The notes beneath the pieces were generated by a model that worked only from the letters and a program-made list of their open reading frames with translations, did no database searches and was not told the origin of the DNA. The position numbers and the translations under genes were made by a program. This document shows, piece after piece, positions 6,161 through 16,053 of a stretch of DNA of 24,179 bases. Every line of letters begins with the position of its first letter. Position 1 is the first letter of the stretch. This stretch comes from UBA6183 sp964545895. GTDB taxonomy: Bacteria; Bacteroidota; Bacteroidia; UKL13-3. The stretch covers positions 1 to 24,179 of the forward strand of contig CAZJHS010000046.1 in the NCBI GenBank assembly GCA_964545895.1, given 5' to 3'.

Positions 6161-7888
6161 ATGCATTTAAATCAACTTCGGTTATATAAAAAGGAGCTTT
6201 TATTAATGGTACTGTTTGTAGTAACCCTGCAGTATTTTTATAAAACACCAACCGAGCCTATACGTGCCGATGGTATTGGTTACTACGATTATTTGCCTGC
6301 AACCATACACTATCAAGATATTAATAGGCATAACCAAAATTATGTAGCCGAGCATCCATTGTATAAACGTATTGATTTAATAGGTAAAGAAATTTATGTT
6401 GTAAATCAGGTATACCTGGTTAATAAGTATCCGGTAGGTACAGCCATATTTTTATTGCCATTTTTTACGGTTACTTATCCCGTATATAAGTTTTTTAATG
6501 CGGAGGTTACCTGTTATGAGCCCACTTTTCAAATAATGGTTTACATAGCCGCATTGGTGTATGCCTTTTTAGCATTAATATTTTTGCGCAAACTTTTAAG
6601 TTACTATACCAGTAATAAGTGGGTGTTGTTTTTTATGCAATTAGCTTTGCTGTTTGCAACTCCATTAACTCGCTATGCGCATCACGAAGCGGGTATGAGC
6701 CATGTGTATTCTTTATTTGCTGTAACGGCATTTTTATATCATATTAAAACGTATTTTAATGCTCCTTCGTCAAAGCAAATATTATGGTCGGCATTATACT
6801 TTGGCTTAGTTGTTTTACTTAGGCAGGCTAATATTTTAGTGTTGTTGTTAGTGCCTTTTATAGCGGGCTCATTTAGTTTGTTTTGGAGCGGAATAAAGTG
6901 GCTGTTTATAAACTATAAGTGGTTTTTGTTGGCATTATTATTGGCTAGTGCATTAATTAGTATTCAGCTGTTTTTTTGGTACATACAAACAGGAAGTTGG
7001 CTTATATACTCCTACACTAACGAGCGTTTTTATTTTGATAATCCGCAGTTTTTTAACATCTTATTTAGCTATCGTAAAGGCTTATTTATTTACACTCCTG
7101 TTTTATTACTTTTATTTGGTGGCTTGTATTTATGGGCTAAAAGTAAAAGCTATTACATGTTGTTTACTTGGCTTGGCGCCATGATGGTTATTACCTATGT
7201 TTTATCATCGTGGTGGAGTTGGTTTTACGGGTGTAGCTTTGGTTTAAGGGCTTATATCGATTTTTATCCAATATTGTTTATTCCCATAGCAATTGTGTTA
7301 AGTGAGTATAAATATAGGTTCGGATTATTTTTGTTTGTTTTGATGTGTATACCCATAAACCTTATTCAAACTTATCAATACCAACATTACATTTTACATT
7401 GGATTGATATGAATAAGGACAAGTATTGGAAGGTGTTTTTAAAAACAGAACCACAATACATGGGTGCAGTTTGGAAGCCAGAATTTGATGCTACGCTATA
7501 TGATACGATACAAACTATTAGGTTGGGAAATGTGCACGTAGATGGAAATACAAAAAGTATTGTAAAGTATGAAATTGATAGTTTAGCCGCATTAAGCCAG
7601 GCCGATTTAATTCAAATAAACTTCGTTAATAAGTTTAACGAACATAATCCTGCACAGTTAGTCATGGTATATAGCGATAGTAGCAGCAAGGTTTGTAGTT
7701 ATTATGCCAACCGTAGTTTGTTGCATTTTTACGAATCGGATTTTAACACACTACAACAAGGTTTATATAATTTTGAAGTGCCACATCCAGATAGTACAGC
7801 AAAGTTTTTTATACTTAGTTATGAGCAAAGCAATATGCCCGAAACCTTGTATGATACCCGTTTGTACTTTATGCGCAAGCACAATTAA
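6161..7888 (+). CDS. Polytopic membrane protein, GT-C glycosyltransferase-like
   Basis: A 575-residue protein with about ten to twelve hydrophobic spans in the first 420 residues and a soluble C-terminal part (about 430-575). After the first span comes an extracytoplasmic loop with RADGIGYYDYLPA and HYQD; an acidic residue in this first loop, followed by many spans, is the arrangement of GT-C (PMT/ArnT/GT39-like) transferases that use lipid-linked sugars. The motif SWWSWFYGCSFGLRAYIDFYP around residue 350-375 is also typical of such Bacteroidota proteins. I infer sugar transfer to a lipid or surface polymer; a transporter cannot be excluded. The gene is alone, divergent from the aminotransferase (64 nt) and closed by a terminator. 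The ATG at 6161 overlaps no other signal; an ATG at 6154 opens only a 5-codon out-of-frame ORF. Confidence 0.65.
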   Translation: MHLNQLRLYKKELLLMVLFVVTLQYFYKTPTEPIRADGIGYYDYLPATIHYQDINRHNQNYVAEHPLYKRIDLIGKEIYVVNQVYLVNKYPVGTAIFLLPFFTVTYPVYKFFNAEVTCYEPTFQIMVYIAALVYAFLALIFLRKLLSYYTSNKWVLFFMQLALLFATPLTRYAHHEAGMSHVYSLFAVTAFLYHIKTYFNAPSSKQILWSALYFGLVVLLRQANILVLLLVPFIAGSFSLFWSGIKWLFINYKWFLLALLLASALISIQLFFWYIQTGSWLIYSYTNERFYFDNPQFFNILFSYRKGLFIYTPVLLLLFGGLYLWAKSKSYYMLFTWLGAMMVITYVLSSWWSWFYGCSFGLRAYIDFYPILFIPIAIVLSEYKYRFGLFLFVLMCIPINLIQTYQYQHYILHWIDMNKDKYWKVFLKTEPQYMGAVWKPEFDATLYDTIQTIRLGNVHVDGNTKSIVKYEIDSLAALSQADLIQINFVNKFNEHNPAQLVMVYSDSSSKVCSYYANRSLLHFYESDFNTLQQGLYNFEVPHPDSTAKFFILSYEQSNMPETLYDTRLYFMRKHN

Positions 7889-7918
7889 AAAGCCCCACAA
7901 CCGAAGTTGCAGGGCTTT
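7889..7918. terminator. Bidirectional terminator between the GT-C-like gene and the LamG/T9SS gene
   Basis: AAAGCCC (7889-7895) pairs with GGGCTTT (7912-7918); an inner CAAC (7898-7901)/GTTG (7906-7909) stem with a CGAA loop extends it across a 2x2 mismatch. A T5 run follows on the minus strand. It begins directly after the stop codon at 7886-7888. Confidence 0.8.
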
Positions 7919-7947
7919 AAGAAACGGAGATTAGGGGATTTAGTAGA

Positions 7948-9645
7948 TTAGTTGTTTACAATAATTTTTTTGGTGCCAATGGCTCCGTTTATGGTTTTAA
8001 CTTGTAGTAAGTAAATGCCATTATTGATATTGCTAACATTAATAGTGTTTTTTACAGTCTCTGTTAATACCACTTCACCTAAAAGATTAAACATTGTAAT
8101 TTCTTTAATATTTTCTTGAGTGTTAATGGTAACTATGCTATTAGCTGGGTTAGGATAAACAGAAAAGTTTAGTTGTATTATATTTTCTTTAACACCCGTA
8201 GTTAATGGTTCAAAGCGATATACAGAGCCACTGCTTATTCCGAATAAGGTACCATCATTAGCGGCTGCAATTTTACTCATAGCAGGTAATGTATTAAAAA
8301 TCGACCAAGTGTTATTGGTATACTTATAAATTATACCATCATCATTTGTCGCATAAGCCAAGTTTGAGTTTACAATTGCCACGCTAGTAAAAATATTAGA
8401 TGAGTTAAAATTGAATGCATAATTAGGACCATTGCTTATTGCTGGATTTCCAGTAGCGTTTAGCAATAAAATGGTTTCATCATTGGCTACAGCTATTTTG
8501 GATGCACTTACTGTTCCATCAACATCAACCCAATTGTTATTTACATATTTGTAAACACCTTGGTTTTGGGAGCCAATTTTATATGCAGCAGTTGAATTTA
8601 AAGCTGTACCAGTTAAAGCATTGCCCGAAATATTGATATATGAAAGTCCACCAGCATAATAATACAAATCTGTGCTGCCATTTTGTATCAGTGCACGCCC
8701 GTTACTTGATAAATGAAAATTGGTAGCAGCAGCATTGTTTGGTTCATACATCTCTTGGTTAATAGTATTTGAGGGTATATCTAGTATAAAGTTTTGACCG
8801 CCTTTTATATAGCCAATAAAGTTTTCGTTTTTAGCAGTGATTTCATTTACTCCGTTTTTTGTACCATCTACAATTTTTTTCCATTGTTGTCTTAGTAGTA
8901 TCAAATCGTTTGAAGTAGCGTTGTATAAACTTTGAATTTCAGTTGTTGTTAGTGCGCGGTTATACAAAGCCAATTCATCAATAATGTTATTAAATGAGCT
9001 GTTGTTTATTCCATTAACATTGCCAATTTGTAACATACTTGTTAATAATGTTGTATCAGGTGCTGCGTAATTAATAGCTGTTGGAAGGTCGGTTCTCTCG
9101 CGTTTCAATGTGCCATCAACATATAATTTTGCATTGCCTGCATTATACACTGCAACAATGTGATGCCAAGCACTATCAATTTCATCAGGCGATTCTACCA
9201 ACGAGTCGCTAATATAAAAATGTAACCTCATGCCTGTGCCTCTGTTGTAATTAGTGGTTAGCATAAAATTATTATATGTAGCTTGGTTTTGGTTTCTTCT
9301 GTTGCCAACAATAGTTCCCCAACCTGATGGTTTAGAAGTTCCGGTTATTTTTATCCAAGTAGAAATAGTGAAACTAGTTTTAAATTGTAGTGTGGTATCA
9401 TTTTTATATAGGCAATCGGTATTGTCTGAAACTGTAGTTAAAAGTGATTTGCCAAATTTGGCTGTTTCACTTAATAGGTATCCAGTTTCTCTGTTGTTAA
9501 CAGATAGTGTTTTATAGTTGCGTGTGTGTTCGTCTGTTATGTTGTTATCAAACGAATAATAAGCCACTAAGCCATTTTCCGGGATTTGAGCCATGGCAAC
9601 AACAGCGCTGCATATAGCTAAAAATGTAAGTAGTTGTTTTTTCAT
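7948..9645 (-). CDS. Secreted LamG-domain protein with T9SS type A sorting domain
   Basis: A 565-residue exported protein. Residues 1-19 (MKKQLLTFLAICSAVVAMA, then QIPENG) are a signal peptide, which fixes the ATG at 9645-9643 over an in-frame GTG seven codons upstream. Residues about 24-235 are a LamG/concanavalin-like domain: LVAYYSFDNNITDE at the start, WIKITG, DSAWHHIVAVYNAGNAKLYVDG, and IIDELALYNRALTTTEIQSLYN at the end. The middle (about 270-480) has repeated short strands resembling a propeller (IAVANDETILLL, IAAANDGTLFGI). The last 75 residues (NFSVYPNPAN, FNLLGEVVL, NGIYLLQV) are a type A C-terminal signal for the type IX system, so it is delivered to the cell surface or medium. Ligand and biological role are unknown. 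Confidence 0.88.
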   Translation of the reverse strand: MKKQLLTFLAICSAVVAMAQIPENGLVAYYSFDNNITDEHTRNYKTLSVNNRETGYLLSETAKFGKSLLTTVSDNTDCLYKNDTTLQFKTSFTISTWIKITGTSKPSGWGTIVGNRRNQNQATYNNFMLTTNYNRGTGMRLHFYISDSLVESPDEIDSAWHHIVAVYNAGNAKLYVDGTLKRERTDLPTAINYAAPDTTLLTSMLQIGNVNGINNSSFNNIIDELALYNRALTTTEIQSLYNATSNDLILLRQQWKKIVDGTKNGVNEITAKNENFIGYIKGGQNFILDIPSNTINQEMYEPNNAAATNFHLSSNGRALIQNGSTDLYYYAGGLSYINISGNALTGTALNSTAAYKIGSQNQGVYKYVNNNWVDVDGTVSASKIAVANDETILLLNATGNPAISNGPNYAFNFNSSNIFTSVAIVNSNLAYATNDDGIIYKYTNNTWSIFNTLPAMSKIAAANDGTLFGISSGSVYRFEPLTTGVKENIIQLNFSVYPNPANSIVTINTQENIKEITMFNLLGEVVLTETVKNTINVSNINNGIYLLQVKTINGAIGTKKIIVNN

Positions 9646-9665
9646 TGTGTTTAAATTTCTTACCA

Positions 9666-9673
9666 CAAATGTT
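9666..9673 (-). promoter_or_regulatory. Candidate -7 element for the LamG/T9SS gene
   Basis: The minus strand reads AACATTTG, one mismatch from TAnnTTTG, with a TTTT at a 19-nt spacing upstream. It would place the transcript start about 14 nt before the ATG at 9645. The same octamer occurs before the arginine leader (1067-1074). Confidence 0.3.
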
Positions 9674-9701
9674 TACCAATGTTAAATGCTTTAAAAATTG
9701 A

Positions 9702-9713
9702 TTTTACCAAATC
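9702..9713 (-). promoter_or_regulatory. Shared 12-mer upstream of both T9SS cargo genes (copy 2)
   Basis: GATTTGGTAAAA on the minus strand, 56 nt before the LamG/T9SS start at 9645. It is identical to the copy at 16065-16054; flanking bases differ, so the match is not part of a longer duplication. Confidence 0.35.
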
Positions 9714-9735
9714 CGTTTTTGAGTTAACCAGTAAA

Positions 9736-9768
9736 AAAAACACCCAACTAAAAAGGTTGAGTGTTTTT
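9736..9768 (-). terminator. Intrinsic terminator of the giant surface-protein gene
   Basis: AAAAACAC (9736-9743)/GTGTTTTT (9761-9768), a single mismatch, then CAAC (9745-9748)/GTTG (9756-9759) form a 12-pair stem with a 7-nt loop. On the minus strand it is followed by a run of eight T. It lies 21 nt after the stop codon of the 2068-residue protein and separates it from the LamG gene. Confidence 0.82.
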
Positions 9769-9789
9769 AATGTTGGAATATTAAAGTGA

Positions 9790-12700
9790 TTAATTTTTAA
9801 TAAATCGAAGCATAGCTACTTGTCCTTTAATATTAGTTGCTTTAATAATATACATGCCTTGTGCCCATGTTTCGGTAGCAATATTGGTTTGGGTAAACAT
9901 ATTGGTTGATGTTATTTCAGCCCCAGCAATATCAAACACTTTTATGGTCCATTCTTCGGTAGTATTTGCCGCTATTTGTATAGTAATATGCTTGGTTGCA
10001 GGGTTAGGATAAACACTAAATAATTTACTTACATTTAGTACTTCATCAATACCCACAAATGTAAAATTGTAGGTTGCTGATGTAGCATTACATCCGTTAT
10101 TATTTGCTACAGATACATGGTAAGTTCCGGTTTCGGTAGCAGGATAAGTTTGTGCTGTAGCGCCAGTAATTATAGCCCCATTTTTGTACCATTGGTAAGT
10201 ATCAAAATTTTGGGTTGATAACGTATTACCTGTTTGTGTAATAGTAGGAGTAAGGGCTGCATTAACAATTGCCACCATTGCATTACTTGTGGCATTGCCA
10301 CAAGGGCTTGTTACCTCACAAGTATAGCTTCCAGCATCAGCAGTTGATACGGGGTTAATTAGTAAAGTATCATTGGTTTGATTGCTCAATACTGTACCAT
10401 TTTTCTTCCATACGTAAGTTGCATTGCTGTTTGTGTTTACATAAAGTAATAGTGCCGAAGTTGCGCAAGTAGTTACAGTTGCTGCAGATTGATGCGTAAT
10501 GCTAATACCAGTATTTAAAGTAAGTGTTGCCGTGTTTGATGTAGCATCTTTGCCCGGACACAAACCAATCGCATTAACCACAATATTTGCACTTGTGCCA
10601 CCAATATCGGTTTGCGTTACATTAAGTACACTTACAGAGTCGGTACCAGTTCCGAAAATTTTGTTGGGTACATCACTAATTAAGTTTCCGTTTACATACC
10701 ATTTGTAACCTGTAGCATTATTTGCTTTAACTTTAAATGATACGTTACCTCCTACGCAAATACTTTGCGATACTGGCTGTGATGTAAATACAGGTGCTTG
10801 ATGGTAATTAAACACCACCGTTTTAGTAGTTACCGTATCGCAGGTGCCATAAATTTTACAAGTTAAGTTACCTGCGGCAATAGCATTACCTTCAAACCTA
10901 AGTTGGTTGGTGGTAGCACCTGTTATTTGTGAATTGTTGGTTATGGCAACATTATTTAAAAACCATTGGTAATTGTTAATACTTCCGTTTGCACTTACAC
11001 GTGCGGTAATGTTTACATCACTTGCACACGCAGTTAAAATAGTATCAGGTTGGGTAACAACAGTTATTGGGCTAGCCAAACTAACTTTAGCAATAGCCGA
11101 TGTAACGGTACCACATGTACCAGTTACCACTACGGTGTAATTTCCAGTATCGGCAGCGGTTGTAGTTACTTTACTTAAGCTGGTGTTAGTTTGGTTTATC
11201 ATATTTACATCATTTAAACGCCATTGGTAAGTTAAGTTAGTACCAGTAGCAGCCGTAGTTAGGGTAAATCCAATTCCACCACAGCTAGTTTTTGATGTTG
11301 GTTGTGTAGTAATTTGTGTGTTAGTATTTACAGTTAAACTAACTACGGTTGAGCTATCATTACCACAATTACTTGTAACAAATGCCTGATAGTTACCTGC
11401 ATTTGTAGCCGTTACATTGGTAAGTGTTAGTATATCATTATTACTGTTGGCAATTGCTACACCATTTTTGCGCCATGCATAACTTGCGTTTTGATCATTG
11501 GTGCGAATGATGAATTGCGCGTTGGTGTTTTCGCAAGCAATTAAGTTAGTAGGTTGTTGGGTAATTTGTAAACCCGAGTTTAAAGTTACATTAGCAACAA
11601 TTGAGGTATCGTTTCCGCATGAGTTTGATACCACACAACGATATGCCGCTACTTCATTACTTGATAAGAATGAAATAGAAAGTGTGCTGCTGTTTGCGCC
11701 ACTTATGTTTCCTCCGTTTGTTAGTGCAACTCCATTTTTAAACCAGCTGTATGTATTGCCAACTCCAATTGCAGCTACACTAAGTTGTATATTTCCGTTT
11801 GCACAAGCGCTTGCATGGCTTGGTTCAGTTGTTATGGTGGCTTTAGGGTTGATTGTAATTTTACCTACAGTAGCAGTTTGTTTAATACATCCTGCCGAGT
11901 AAACATCACAAGAGTAAGTGCCCGAATCGGCAACTAATGCATTGCTTTTTGTGTAGGTTGAAGCTGTTGCTCCGGGAATAATTATTCCGTTTTTATACCA
12001 TTGGTACGTAGCGTATGAAGTAGTAGTTATCTGTGTAGTAAAACTTCCACCTTCGCAGGTGCTTTGTGCAGGGCTTGTAAAACTTATTTCCGTGGCATTC
12101 ATAATGCTTGTAACCTCAAGTGCCGAAAGCTCTCTTCCATAAATTCTTACATCATCCATTAATGCATTTACTTTACATGATGCACCTTGTATTGCACCAA
12201 TTAAAAGCGCATTTGTGTTTGATGTTAAAAGCGCATTTGAACCTGCTGTTGAGCCTTTTAATACACCATTGTAATACACATTTAACGAGCCAGTTGAAGA
12301 GTAGGTAACTGCAATATGTGTCCACGAGTTTAGTGGGGGCAATTCGTTTACTATAACTGCTTTTCCTGCTACATACGCTCTTATTGCAGTGCCTGTTTGA
12401 TCTACAAAATAGTTGTTTGCATTACCCGCTGATTTATCAATAAATCGGCATCCGTTATGTGTTTTAGGATTTACCCAAAAGGCCATACTCATGGTGTTGT
12501 TAAATGCTAAATTTGCCGAATGTGCTACTGATACATAAGTTGCGGCATTAAAATCTGCAGCGGCATTTGTTGCATTGTTTTTATCTAATCCATAAGCAAT
12601 TGTCCCCACGGCATTGCTCACATTTAATCCGGTAGCATCGGTAGTATTTCCGTTTAGTTTTAAATGTAATTTTAGTAGGTTGTTGTTTAGTGCGCTACTT

Positions 12701-15700
12701 GAACCCTGAGTTATAAAAGCAGTATCGCTAATAAGTGTATTTGCACATCCAGCAATTTCAACGGTGTAAGCGCCAAATGTATTTTGTAGTACAGGATTAA
12801 TAATTAACGAATCATCAGTTGCTCCATTTAAATTAACACCATCTTTTTTCCATTGGTAAGTTGCCGCACTGTTATTGGTTGCAACGGTTAAGGTTAAACT
12901 ATTGCCCATGCAAGTAGTTTGTGATGCAGGTTGGGTTAATACGCTAACTTGTAATTGCGATAGGTTGGCACTATTGGTAGTTACAAGACTATCACTGCAA
13001 CTTGTAATTGTACAAGTGTAATTACCAAAATCATTACTAGTAACATTGTTTAAATATAACGTGTCGTTGTTTGAGTTGGCAATGGGTGTACCATTCTTTT
13101 TCCATACATAGTTTTTGGCTGCACTTGCTTGGGTAACAAATATGGCATTACCTCCAACACAAGCAGTTTGGTTTGCTGGTTGGCTAATTATACTACTTGT
13201 AGTAACACCCGTTAATGACGAGCCAACATAACCCACACTGTTGCAGAAATTATCGTATATAAATGCATAATGCCCAGATATATTACCAACAGGCATGTTT
13301 TTTATGGTAAAACTATTGGTTCCTACACCAATAAAATTGGTATCGTTTGCTTGCACAATATTGTTGGCGTAATACCATTGGTAGGTTAAGTTGGGGTTGG
13401 TGGTATAAATGGTAGTAGTAACTGGTGCATTGGCACAAACGTTAGCTCTTCCATTTTTTGCTTCTTCAACGGGAGTTACATTGGTTACTCTAATTTCATT
13501 GTAAAGCTGTATGGCATTTCCCGCACGTAAGGTTGATGTGATTTTTACTTGATCAATACTGCCTTCAAAAAACTGGTTGTTACCTGTTGTTGCTACGTTT
13601 TGCAGGGTAGTGTTTAAATAGCCATTACCAATTTTAAAAAATGTAGCCGCACCAGGTTGCAACGCCCCAGATGCTCTTGAACCCACTTCAACGCCATCTA
13701 AAAATATAATTTGTTTGCCTTTAGTTGCATCATAAGTCCATGCTGCATGGTGCCAGTTGGTATCTAGTACAACTGCCGATGAGTATATTGCATTACCATT
13801 ACCTGGCCAAACATAACCCGATAAACGCCCTGTAGAATCTAAGTATAAAATTGGATTCCATGTTCCTGGGGCTGCAACCTGAAAGCCAAGTAAACTCATG
13901 GCTTTACGATTGCTGTTGGCACGTTTAAACCAAAGTGAAGCACCCGTGTAAGTACTACTTATTAAAGCACCGTTTACTACAATTTCTGATGATGTTCCGT
14001 TAAATACAGCAGCATTGTTACTTATGCCGTCTCTATCTTTTCCGTAAGTAATTGAGTTAGCTACACCATGGTTATTTACTGATAGCTCGTTATTGCTATT
14101 GCCATTTAGTTGGTACGAAAAATAAGTGTTAAATGAAGAGAGTATGTTAAATAATATTTTTTTACTCCATTGTTGGTGGGTAGCGTTTCTTACAAGGCAT
14201 TGGTATGTTCCAGCATCAACTGTGTTAAGTGTAGCATTGGTTGCAGATGCTAGTATTGTTCCATTTTTATACCATTGATAAGTGTAGGTATTGTTGTTTG
14301 ATGTTGCATTAGCTGTAACATTTAATTTGCATGATTCAACGGTATCGGGCGAGTTTACACTTAATAAAATAGCACTAACTCCCGATGTGTATTTTGCATA
14401 AATACCTGCATTAAACGTACCTGATGAAATACTTGGGGCAGTTTTGTAAGGGTCCATGTTTAGTCCATTACCGGTGCTGGTTGCAGTTAATGTAAAAGTA
14501 TTGGTGTCAATAGCTTCTATATCATACATTGCCTCGCCACCTGTTACAGGATGAATGATGGCATGTGCAAATCCAAAACTAAAATTGGCATTGTATTTAG
14601 CAACATAACAATCGCTACCATTGTTTCCGTTTGATGTAATATTGGCAACACCTGGTCCTGGGTCCATATCAATATTGTTATAACCCGATCCAAATATTCC
14701 ATTAATAAAAAACGAACCGTTTGATGCAAAATCAACATCACCTAAATACAACGAAGTGTTTATTAAAGTATCACTTAATCTTCTAGCTGTTTTTGCTCCA
14801 GTTGTAATTAAGGCTCCAGTAGCAGTGTTAAAATGTGCCATAAAAATATTGTTGTATTCGCCACCATTAACTAATACCGTATTAGCAGTTGGATCAATAT
14901 CAAAAGTATATCCCGAAGCTTGCCATGCGTAGGCTAATCCTCCTGTTGGGTTTAGCTTAATTACTTGTTTTTCTACGTTTTGTTTAAAGGCCCAAAGGCA
15001 GGTTAAGTTGTTTGATGTATAAGCCGCAGTAAAATAATTTCCGTTATTAGTTGGCGTAACTGCAGGGCTTGTTGTACCATTAAAATTTACAGTAGCTTGG
15101 TCAGAAAATCCTTGTACAAAAATGGTATCATTTTTGGCTTCTATTTGGTCAATACGCAAGGTGTTACCATTAATAAAAGTTATTTTTTTGTGCGATAATA
15201 AGTTGTAAGCAGTATCATACTTGGCAATAAAATAATCACCTTTGCTGTAGCTAACTACTGTTGCTGTTTTAAGGTCTAAGTCAATACCATTACCACCCGT
15301 ATCCCCACCAACAGCACCGGCAACTATAATGTTTCCGTCTTCATCAATTTTTGAGGTGTGAATATCAATATTAGTAAATAAAAAAGTTCCAGCTATACCG
15401 CTATACACCACTGCGCCTTGTAGTTTGTTGGCATTATACAACGTGCCATCTGGATTAATAATGGCCATGTATGCACAGTATGATGCACGGCCTCCAATTA
15501 GTCCATCTAGTATATTGCCAGCAAGGTTAAGTGTAGCGTTAAAAAATCCAGTAACCAATATTTTTCCTTGCGGGGTTATATCAATTCCTTTTGCCCAGTT
15601 TTGTCCTCCAGCACCTGATGCAAATGCATGCGACCAAACATACTCGCCATACTTATTTAGTTTTACTAAATACGAAGCCTGATAGGCTGTTGCTGGTACA

Positions 15701-15996
15701 CCGCCAGTATTGGTTGATGTTGCACTAACAACTCCTACACCTGGGTCTAAATCAACCGTACCTTTAAAAGAACCAAATAGGTAAGTGTTACCTTGTGCAT
15801 CTGTTTTTGATGCCAATGGAATAACACCAGAACCTATGATGCCACTTGGCTGACTTGGAATGTAAACTTGATTACCCCATACCAGTTGAGGTAAATTTTG
15901 AGCTTGGGTTGAACCTATGTTTAAACAGAGGTTAAACAGCAGTAGCCAGCAAGTGGCTAACAAACTGTTTTTACTAATTAATGTTGAATTGTTCAT
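9790..15996 (-). CDS. Giant T9SS-secreted surface protein: propeller-like region, 12 Ig-like modules, two LamG domains
   Basis: A 2068-residue exported protein. Signal peptide at residues 1 to about 33 (MNNSTLISKN, hydrophobic core, ending STQAQ) supports the ATG at 15996-15994; an in-frame start at 16062 would precede it by 22 polar residues. Residues about 40-540 contain propeller-like repeats bearing DLDPGVG, IDLDLKT, NIDMDPGPG and NMDPYKT. Ig-like modules follow, each with a YQW/YVW-K-NG strand and a Y-x-C or Y-x-V strand: one at about 545-620, three at about 835-1100, eight at about 1300-1990, twelve in all. Two LamG domains lie at about 625-830 and 1105-1300. The C-terminus (LFSVYPNPATKH to LRFIKN) is a type A T9SS sorting signal. 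Adhesion or glycan binding is likely but inferred. Conserved Cys pairs in the modules suggest disulfides. Confidence 0.88.
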   Translation of the reverse strand: MNNSTLISKNSLLATCWLLLFNLCLNIGSTQAQNLPQLVWGNQVYIPSQPSGIIGSGVIPLASKTDAQGNTYLFGSFKGTVDLDPGVGVVSATSTNTGGVPATAYQASYLVKLNKYGEYVWSHAFASGAGGQNWAKGIDITPQGKILVTGFFNATLNLAGNILDGLIGGRASYCAYMAIINPDGTLYNANKLQGAVVYSGIAGTFLFTNIDIHTSKIDEDGNIIVAGAVGGDTGGNGIDLDLKTATVVSYSKGDYFIAKYDTAYNLLSHKKITFINGNTLRIDQIEAKNDTIFVQGFSDQATVNFNGTTSPAVTPTNNGNYFTAAYTSNNLTCLWAFKQNVEKQVIKLNPTGGLAYAWQASGYTFDIDPTANTVLVNGGEYNNIFMAHFNTATGALITTGAKTARRLSDTLINTSLYLGDVDFASNGSFFINGIFGSGYNNIDMDPGPGVANITSNGNNGSDCYVAKYNANFSFGFAHAIIHPVTGGEAMYDIEAIDTNTFTLTATSTGNGLNMDPYKTAPSISSGTFNAGIYAKYTSGVSAILLSVNSPDTVESCKLNVTANATSNNNTYTYQWYKNGTILASATNATLNTVDAGTYQCLVRNATHQQWSKKILFNILSSFNTYFSYQLNGNSNNELSVNNHGVANSITYGKDRDGISNNAAVFNGTSSEIVVNGALISSTYTGASLWFKRANSNRKAMSLLGFQVAAPGTWNPILYLDSTGRLSGYVWPGNGNAIYSSAVVLDTNWHHAAWTYDATKGKQIIFLDGVEVGSRASGALQPGAATFFKIGNGYLNTTLQNVATTGNNQFFEGSIDQVKITSTLRAGNAIQLYNEIRVTNVTPVEEAKNGRANVCANAPVTTTIYTTNPNLTYQWYYANNIVQANDTNFIGVGTNSFTIKNMPVGNISGHYAFIYDNFCNSVGYVGSSLTGVTTSSIISQPANQTACVGGNAIFVTQASAAKNYVWKKNGTPIANSNNDTLYLNNVTSNDFGNYTCTITSCSDSLVTTNSANLSQLQVSVLTQPASQTTCMGNSLTLTVATNNSAATYQWKKDGVNLNGATDDSLIINPVLQNTFGAYTVEIAGCANTLISDTAFITQGSSSALNNNLLKLHLKLNGNTTDATGLNVSNAVGTIAYGLDKNNATNAAADFNAATYVSVAHSANLAFNNTMSMAFWVNPKTHNGCRFIDKSAGNANNYFVDQTGTAIRAYVAGKAVIVNELPPLNSWTHIAVTYSSTGSLNVYYNGVLKGSTAGSNALLTSNTNALLIGAIQGASCKVNALMDDVRIYGRELSALEVTSIMNATEISFTSPAQSTCEGGSFTTQITTTSYATYQWYKNGIIIPGATASTYTKSNALVADSGTYSCDVYSAGCIKQTATVGKITINPKATITTEPSHASACANGNIQLSVAAIGVGNTYSWFKNGVALTNGGNISGANSSTLSISFLSSNEVAAYRCVVSNSCGNDTSIVANVTLNSGLQITQQPTNLIACENTNAQFIIRTNDQNASYAWRKNGVAIANSNNDILTLTNVTATNAGNYQAFVTSNCGNDSSTVVSLTVNTNTQITTQPTSKTSCGGIGFTLTTAATGTNLTYQWRLNDVNMINQTNTSLSKVTTTAADTGNYTVVVTGTCGTVTSAIAKVSLASPITVVTQPDTILTACASDVNITARVSANGSINNYQWFLNNVAITNNSQITGATTNQLRFEGNAIAAGNLTCKIYGTCDTVTTKTVVFNYHQAPVFTSQPVSQSICVGGNVSFKVKANNATGYKWYVNGNLISDVPNKIFGTGTDSVSVLNVTQTDIGGTSANIVVNAIGLCPGKDATSNTATLTLNTGISITHQSAATVTTCATSALLLYVNTNSNATYVWKKNGTVLSNQTNDTLLINPVSTADAGSYTCEVTSPCGNATSNAMVAIVNAALTPTITQTGNTLSTQNFDTYQWYKNGAIITGATAQTYPATETGTYHVSVANNNGCNATSATYNFTFVGIDEVLNVSKLFSVYPNPATKHITIQIAANTTEEWTIKVFDIAGAEITSTNMFTQTNIATETWAQGMYIIKATNIKGQVAMLRFIKN

Positions 15997-16053
15997 ATGG
16001 GATAAAATTTCTTGATACAAAAATTGATGGAAGGATTTGTGCTGCCAAAACCG

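Noticed and set aside
10187..14290. Recurring DNA pattern TACCATTGGTAAG at irregular distances, suggestive of a repeat array
   Set aside because: It encodes the YQW strand of successive Ig-like modules; spacing and sequence vary with the protein, so it is not a CRISPR or tandem DNA repeat.
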